Source: an uncultured Clostridia bacterium
Lineage (GTDB): Bacteria; Bacillota; Clostridia; Oscillospirales; Acutalibacteraceae
NCBI GenBank assembly: GCA_946406145.1
Contig: CAMJJL010000019.1
Location: 1 to 36,614, forward strand
Direction: 5' to 3'
DNA: 36,614 nt
Below, in pieces: positions 32,331-36,614 of the stretch. The translations under genes and the position numbers were made by a program. Under the pieces are notes generated by a model. The model did not search any database. It was not told the DNA's origin and saw nothing but the letters and a program-made list of their open reading frames with translations. The stretch's first letter is position 1. Each line of letters opens with the position of its first letter.

Positions 32331-33670
32331 ACGATACCCTGCATGAGCATAGCGTTCGCTACACGCTCAAAGCCTGCGATGTTAGCGCCTGCGATGAGGT
32401 CGTCACCCAGGTTGTACTTCTCGCAAGCCGCAACACTCTGCTTGAAGATGTTGACCATGATCGCTTCGAGCTTCTCAAATACGTCATCCTCAGTGAAGAT
32501 GGTGTGCTCGGCGTTCTGGCTCATCTCGATGCAGGAGCAAGCTACGCCGCCTGCGTTAGCAGCCTTGGAGGGACCGACGATAACGCCGTTCTCCTTGAAG
32601 TAATCGATCGCCTCGTTGGTGGTAGGCATGTTAGCAGCCTCGCACAGGAACTTACAGCCGTTAGCAACCATTGTCTTTGCCTCGTCGATCTTGATCTCGT
32701 TTTGAGTAGCGCAGGGGATGTAGAGGTCAGCCTTAACGCCCCAGGGCTTCTCGCCGGGGAAGAACTTCGCACCCGGGAACTTGTCTGCGTAAGGAGCGCA
32801 GATGTTCTTACCGGAGGAACGCAGCTCGAGGAGATAATCGATCTTTTCACCGGTAACGCCGTCCTCGTCGAGGATGTAGCCGTCGGGACCGGAGATGGTG
32901 ATCGCCTTAGCGCCGAGCTGTTCGAGCTTCTTAGCGGTACCCCAAGCAACGTTACCGAAGCCGGAGATAACAACCTTCTTGCCCTCGAGGCTCTCGCCGA
33001 AGTGCTTGAGCATTTCGCGCGCATAGAAGACTACGCCGTAGCCGGTAGCCTCGTCACGACCGGCAAGACCGCCGTTCATGGTGCCCTTACCGGTGAGAGT
33101 GCCGTCATACAGGTTGCGGATGCGCTTATACTGACCCATCATGAAGCCGACTTCTCTGCCGCCTACGCCGATGTCGCCTGCGGGAACGTCGGTCTCGGGA
33201 CCGATATGACGATAGAGCTCAGTGATGAAGCTCTGGCAGAAGCGCATGATCTCCATATCGGACTTGCCGTTTGGATCAAAGTCAGAACCACCCTTGCCGC
33301 CGCCGATCGGCAGACCGGTCAGGCTGTTCTTGAAGATCTGCTCAAAGCCGAGGAACTTGATGATACCGATATAAACGGACGGATGGAATCTCAGACCGCC
33401 CTTGTACGGACCGATTGCGGAGTTGAACTGTACACGGTAACCGATGTTGACCTGTACCTGACCGTTATCGTCTACCCACGGAACGCGGAACTTGACCTGT
33501 CTCTCAGGCTCGGTGATGCGCTCGAGCAGAGCCAGCTTGCGATACTTGGCTTCGTCAGCGTCGATAACGGGACGAATGGAGTTGAGAACCTCTTCTACGG
33601 TCTGAAGGAATTCAGGCTCGGAAGCGTTCTTTTCTCTTACTTTTGCGATGACTTCATCAACATAAGACAT
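32327..33670 (-). CDS. gdhA: NADP-type glutamate dehydrogenase, hexameric
   Basis: The product is 447 residues, the standard length for small hexameric enzymes. TAGGAGG lies upstream of the ATG. Motifs are KFRVPWVDDNGQVQVNIGYR, GPYKGGLRFHP, LPIGGGKGGSDFDPNGKSD with the catalytic Lys, VPAGDIGVGGREVGFM, and the Rossmann segment VVISGFGNVAWGTAKKLEQLG. It interconverts 2-oxoglutarate plus ammonium and glutamate. In gut anaerobes this form usually assimilates ammonium with NADPH. The coenzyme call rests on overall similarity to clostridial and enterobacterial NADP enzymes. The gene has its own promoter and terminator and is not in an operon with the flavoprotein genes upstream. Confidence 0.96.
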   Translation of the reverse strand: MSYVDEVIAKVREKNASEPEFLQTVEEVLNSIRPVIDADEAKYRKLALLERITEPERQVKFRVPWVDDNGQVQVNIGYRVQFNSAIGPYKGGLRFHPSVYIGIIKFLGFEQIFKNSLTGLPIGGGKGGSDFDPNGKSDMEIMRFCQSFITELYRHIGPETDVPAGDIGVGGREVGFMMGQYKRIRNLYDGTLTGKGTMNGGLAGRDEATGYGVVFYAREMLKHFGESLEGKKVVISGFGNVAWGTAKKLEQLGAKAITISGPDGYILDEDGVTGEKIDYLLELRSSGKNICAPYADKFPGAKFFPGEKPWGVKADLYIPCATQNEIKIDEAKTMVANGCKFLCEAANMPTTNEAIDYFKENGVIVGPSKAANAGGVACSCIEMSQNAEHTIFTEDDVFEKLEAIMVNIFKQSVAACEKYNLGDDLIAGANIAGFERVANAMLMQGIV

Positions 33671-33750
33671 AAAATATACCTCCTAATTTTGTGCCTTTAT
33701 TTAATTGTATTCTCAGGGTATGTACCCAAAAGAAAAATTGCACAGTTAAT

Positions 33751-33779
33751 ATTATATTACAAGAGGAGGTTTTTTGCAA
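33751..33779 (-). promoter_or_regulatory. Promoter of gdhA
   Basis: On the minus strand TTGCAA (33774-33779), a 17-base spacer and TATAAT (33751-33756). The leader of about 75 bases contains a short GGGT/ACCC hairpin. The remaining bases of 33671-33988 hold AT-rich DNA and the terminator of the upstream flavoprotein gene. Confidence 0.72.
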
Positions 33780-33940
33780 GATTTTTTTGATAAAAATCAT
33801 ACAAAACAGGAATTTCGTCATATTACACAGAATGAAACGGCTTGATTTGCAGTGATATAGGTCAGAGATTGCAAATAATTTAGCGCATTAATGCTGTGAA
33901 AGAAAAATAAACGGAGGTGGGTTGATGGTTCGCCTGTTAG

Positions 33941-33974
33941 AAAAAAAGAGCCGCCGCGTGGTGCGACAGCTCTT
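33941..33974 (-). terminator. Terminator of the flavoprotein operon
   Basis: On the minus strand AAGAGCTGTCGC and GCGGCGGCTCTT form a 12-bp stem with G-U pairs and an ACCAC loop, followed by seven T. Confidence 0.9.
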
Positions 33975-33988
33975 GGATGAGATTGGAT

Positions 33989-36193
33989 TTATTGATCGGC
34001 TTTTTTGAGGAGTTCCTCGCGGCTGAGTCCTGCATTTCGGGAGATTTCGTCATTCGGGATGACCCTGAGAATTTTTCCGTTGTAGCGGGATACCATGACG
34101 GATGCGGGCATCCCGTTGATGTCGATGGTTTCCTCTGTGTACTCTTCATTGAGGGGTACCTGCTTCTTTAACGCTGCGCGTTCGGTGAGTGCGCCGGTGG
34201 GGCAGAGCTGTACGCACAGTCCGCAGTTGTTGCACTTTGTCTGATCGAGCGGTAACGCGAAGGCAGGGGAGGGTTCGGTGGTGAAGCCTCTGCCCATCAA
34301 GCCGAGTGCGTGGATGTCCATGACCTCGCGGCAGGAGCGCACGCACAGTCCGCACAGGATACATTTTGCCGTGTTGCGCTCGATAAAGGCGTTTGCGTCA
34401 TGCGTGTACTGCTGCGGCATTTCGCCCTTGAAGCGGCTCGGGTCGATGTCGTAACGTTGCGCCACATTGAGCAGCTTGCACTTGTAATACTCTCGGCAGC
34501 CACATTCGAGGCATCGCGATGCTTCGAATGTGGCTTCTTCTTCGGTAAATCCGAGAGATACTTCATCGAAGTTCTTGTTTCTGACCTCGGGAGCTAAAAC
34601 GCGCGGCGTTTTTCTCGCTTCTTTTTCACGATCCGAATAATCGATCGTCGCTTCATCACGCTGGGAGATATACGGGACGCGTGTGTCGAGCTTTTGATCG
34701 TTCAGATAAGCGTCGACAGCCTTTGCGCAGCGGTCAGCCTCGCCGATCGCCTCGATCGCGATGCTTGCGCCGCGGTTGGTCGCGTCGCCGATGGCGAATA
34801 CGCCGTCTATGTTGGTGGTGAACCAATCGGGATCAGCCTCAATGTTGCCGCGGTCATTCAGCTGTAATTCGCTGACGTCGCCCTGTACGAGCTTCTGACC
34901 GATGGCGAGGATGACGGAATCGAGTGGGATCTCCTCGGTCTTGCCCTCGATGGGAACAGGTCTGCGCCTGCCCGACGCGTCAGGCTCGCCGAGCTCCATG
35001 ATCTGCAAGGTCACGGATTTGAGCTTGCCGTTCTCACCGTTGAACGAGATCGGGTTGGTCAGGAACTTGTAGATCACGCCCTCTTCCTCGGCTTCGTCGA
35101 TCTCCAAAGCATCGGCAGGCATTTCGGCGCGCGTGCGGCGATAGATCACATAGACCTCTTTTGCACCGAGCCTTACCGCGGTTCTGCAAGCGTCCATTGC
35201 GGTATTACCGCCGCCGCAGATGGCAACGCGTTGCCCGATTTCCGGAGGGTTCCCCTCAATAACGCTTCTTAAGAAGTCAATACCGCCGTATACGCCCTCG
35301 AGGTTTTCGCCGGGGGTTCGCATAGAAGAACTCTGCCACGCGCCGACCGCGACGATGACCGCGTCATTCTCGGCTTTCAGCGATTCGATCGTAAAGTCTT
35401 TCCCTAACTTTACGTTGTTGACGAGTTTAACACCGCTCTTTTCAATGATGGCGATCTCTTTGTCCAGTACCTCCTTGGGCAGACGGTACTGCGGAATACC
35501 ATAACGGAGCATACCGCCCATCTTCTCCATCATGTCATAGACGGTCACGCTGTGACCCATGATGTTGAGGTAATAAGCCGCTGTCAGACCGGCAGGACCG
35601 CCGCCTATGATCGCGACTTTTTTACCCGTGCGTACCATCACATCGGGTAAATAGCTGTCTTTATTGAGGTCAATATCCGCCGCGAATGCCTTTAATTGGG
35701 CGATATTGATCGGTTCCTCCACATTCTTACGGCGGCACGCCTTCTCACACGGATGGGGGCATACTCTGCCGATGGAAGCAGGGAGCGGAATTTTGTTCTT
35801 GATGAGCTTGATGGCGCTGTCATATTCGCCGTTCGCGATCAGTCCGACATAGCCCTGACAGTCGGTTCTTGCCGGACAGTTGAGCTGACACGGCGCGACA
35901 CAGTCGCCGTCATGCGCGGACATCAAGAGTTCCATCGCGATCTTTCTTGACTGCACCACGCGTGGTGATTCAGTGTTGATGACCATGCCTTCGGTGCATT
36001 TCGCGGAGCAGGAGCGCAGGAGCTTCGGGATACCCTCGGCTTCTACCACGCACAGTCCGCAAGCGCCGTAGATCTCCACGGCTTTGTCATAGCAAAGGGT
36101 GGGTATATCTATGTTATTAGCTCTCGCGGCTTCGAGTATCGTTGCGCCCTCGGGGGCTTGAATCGCTTTTCCGTTTATTGTTAAGTTAATCAT
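33989..36193 (-). CDS. Multi-cluster Fe-S flavoprotein: NuoG-type N-terminus fused to GltD/NfnB-like reductase
   Basis: The product is 734 residues; AAAGGAGGG lies upstream. Residues 1-75 are a [2Fe-2S] domain (Cys34, Cys45, Cys48, Cys62). A cysteine-rich linker follows with HDGDCVAPCQLNCPARTDC and GRVCPHPCEKACRR, as in GltD-type proteins. FAD binding is VAIIGGGPAGLTAAYYL and NAD(P)H binding is VAICGGGNTAMDACRTAVRLG with YVIYRRTRAEMP. The C-terminal part carries CLECGCREYYKC and two ferredoxin [4Fe-4S] motifs, CILCGLCVRSC and CNNCGLCVQLC. The enzyme would pass electrons between NAD(P)H and ferredoxin. The next gene upstream (14-base gap) encodes a NuoF-like subunit, so the two probably form one complex, like Nfn/Stn-type transhydrogenases or a hydrogenase diaphorase. 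Glutamate synthase itself is unlikely because no large subunit is present in the visible region. Confidence 0.88.
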   Translation of the reverse strand: MINLTINGKAIQAPEGATILEAARANNIDIPTLCYDKAVEIYGACGLCVVEAEGIPKLLRSCSAKCTEGMVINTESPRVVQSRKIAMELLMSAHDGDCVAPCQLNCPARTDCQGYVGLIANGEYDSAIKLIKNKIPLPASIGRVCPHPCEKACRRKNVEEPINIAQLKAFAADIDLNKDSYLPDVMVRTGKKVAIIGGGPAGLTAAYYLNIMGHSVTVYDMMEKMGGMLRYGIPQYRLPKEVLDKEIAIIEKSGVKLVNNVKLGKDFTIESLKAENDAVIVAVGAWQSSSMRTPGENLEGVYGGIDFLRSVIEGNPPEIGQRVAICGGGNTAMDACRTAVRLGAKEVYVIYRRTRAEMPADALEIDEAEEEGVIYKFLTNPISFNGENGKLKSVTLQIMELGEPDASGRRRPVPIEGKTEEIPLDSVILAIGQKLVQGDVSELQLNDRGNIEADPDWFTTNIDGVFAIGDATNRGASIAIEAIGEADRCAKAVDAYLNDQKLDTRVPYISQRDEATIDYSDREKEARKTPRVLAPEVRNKNFDEVSLGFTEEEATFEASRCLECGCREYYKCKLLNVAQRYDIDPSRFKGEMPQQYTHDANAFIERNTAKCILCGLCVRSCREVMDIHALGLMGRGFTTEPSPAFALPLDQTKCNNCGLCVQLCPTGALTERAALKKQVPLNEEYTEETIDINGMPASVMVSRYNGKILRVIPNDEISRNAGLSREELLKKADQ

Positions 36194-36207
36194 GATTCAG
36201 CCCTCCT

Positions 36208-36614
36208 TTACGCTTTGATGACCGCGTCAAAGCGGCATACGCTGTAGCATTTTCCGCACTTGATGCACTTGTCGGTGTTGATGACATGAGGATTCTTTAC
36301 TGTACCTGAAATCGCTTCAACAGGGCAGTTGCGAGCACATAAAGTACAGCCCTTGCACTTCTCAGCATTGATACTGTATTCGATCAGATCGGAGCACTCG
36401 CCCGCAGGACACTTTTTGTCCTTGATGTGCGCTTCATACTCGTCACGGAAATACTTAATAGTTGTTAATACGGGATTCGGCGCCGTCTGACCGAGACCGC
36501 ATAGCGCGCCGTCCTTAATAGCGTAGCACAGTTCTTCGAGCAGTTCGATGTCGCCGTCCTTGCCCTCGCCCTTAGTGATGCGTTCGAGCATTTCGAGCAT
36601 GCGCTTGGTGCCGA
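36208..36614 (-). CDS. NuoF/HydB-like NADH-binding subunit, C-terminal part
   Basis: The frame is open to the window edge, so only the last 135 or so residues are visible, starting GTKRMLEMLERITKGEG. The [4Fe-4S] region of NuoF-type subunits is seen in the CGLGQTAPNPV context. It is followed by KCPAGECSDLIEYSINAEKC and an extra C-terminal ferredoxin domain with CKGCTLCARNC and CIKCGKCYSVC. That extra domain is typical of HydB-type subunits in electron-bifurcating hydrogenases and related complexes and is absent from respiratory NuoF. It oxidises or reduces NAD(H) through FMN in the missing N-terminal half. Its stop codon is 14 bases before the next gene's ATG, indicating one operon. Confidence 0.9.
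   Translation of the reverse strand, partial: GTKRMLEMLERITKGEGKDGDIELLEELCYAIKDGALCGLGQTAPNPVLTTIKYFRDEYEAHIKDKKCPAGECSDLIEYSINAEKCKGCTLCARNCPVEAISGTVKNPHVINTDKCIKCGKCYSVCRFDAVIKA

Noticed and set aside
32285..33790. 501-codon open frame on the plus strand opposite gdhA
   Set aside because: The minus-strand frame has full glutamate dehydrogenase motifs. The plus frame is a codon-bias shadow and its product has no recognisable pattern.
33989..36193. Glutamate synthase small subunit (gltD)
   Set aside because: No large subunit is visible, and the protein has an N-terminal [2Fe-2S] domain, C-terminal ferredoxin motifs and a NuoF-like partner.

Overview
This 36.6-kb window looks like chromosome from an anaerobic gut or rumen Firmicute of the Ruminococcus type (Oscillospiraceae). 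The clues are a dockerin protein with a cohesin-like domain, a class B sortase beside proteins ending in PKTGD or VKTGD, a Gram-positive division and cell-wall (dcw) cluster with a PASTA penicillin-binding protein, a single-gene NADP-type glutamate dehydrogenase, and a NuoF-like/GltD-like flavoprotein pair. Species cannot be assigned from the sequence alone. No rRNA, tRNA, CRISPR array, transposase or phage gene was seen.

Layout. (1) 1-3802, surface proteins: the 3' end of a cell-wall-anchored protein with a Thr/Pro repeat stalk, a membrane protein with a lipocalin-like tail, a class B sortase, and a secreted cohesin-like/dockerin protein. (2) 3868-8662, mixed single genes: an orphan ABC-type sugar-binding lipoprotein, a membrane-anchored protein with an Ig-like tail, a CobW/ZNG1-type GTPase with a very His-rich insert, and a Cof-type HAD phosphatase. 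(3) 9004-15450, a five-gene operon: AMP-forming amino-acid ligase, acyl carrier protein, fold-III PLP decarboxylase, MBOAT acyltransferase and a membrane-anchored SGNH protein. It resembles dltABCD but contains a decarboxylase and an AlgI/AlgJ-like pair. (4) 15810-29045, the dcw cluster: mraZ, rsmH, ftsL-like, spoVD/ftsI-like PBP, mraY, ftsW, murG, murA, ftsQ/divIB, ftsZ. The genes murC, murD, murE, murF and ftsA are absent from it. (5) 29060-36614, minus strand: a second sortase-type surface protein, a GH3-like membrane protein that has lost catalytic motifs, gdhA, and the flavoprotein pair, whose NuoF-like member runs off the window.

How the genes fit together. The dcw genes make lipid II (MurA, MraY, MurG), polymerise and crosslink it at the septum (FtsW, PBP) and organise the division site (FtsL, FtsQ, FtsZ), with MraZ and RsmH at the head. 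The sortase can attach proteins such as the two KTGD-ending ones to that wall. The ligase/ACP/decarboxylase/MBOAT/SGNH operon probably decorates an extracytoplasmic polymer with an aminoacyl or omega-amino-acyl group. GdhA and the flavoprotein complex belong to nitrogen assimilation and pyridine-nucleotide/ferredoxin balancing.

A second theme is the intergenic DNA. It holds several MITE-like palindromic elements (8742-8872, 10621-10780, 15502-15632, 24656-24782), two copies of a 43-bp hairpin repeat with compensatory stem changes, and four separate arrays of exactly four 7-bp units. Several of these sit inside operons directly before start codons. Most promoter calls are strong sigma-A-like matches with 16-18 bp spacing. 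All functional statements come from motif recognition by eye, without database searches.
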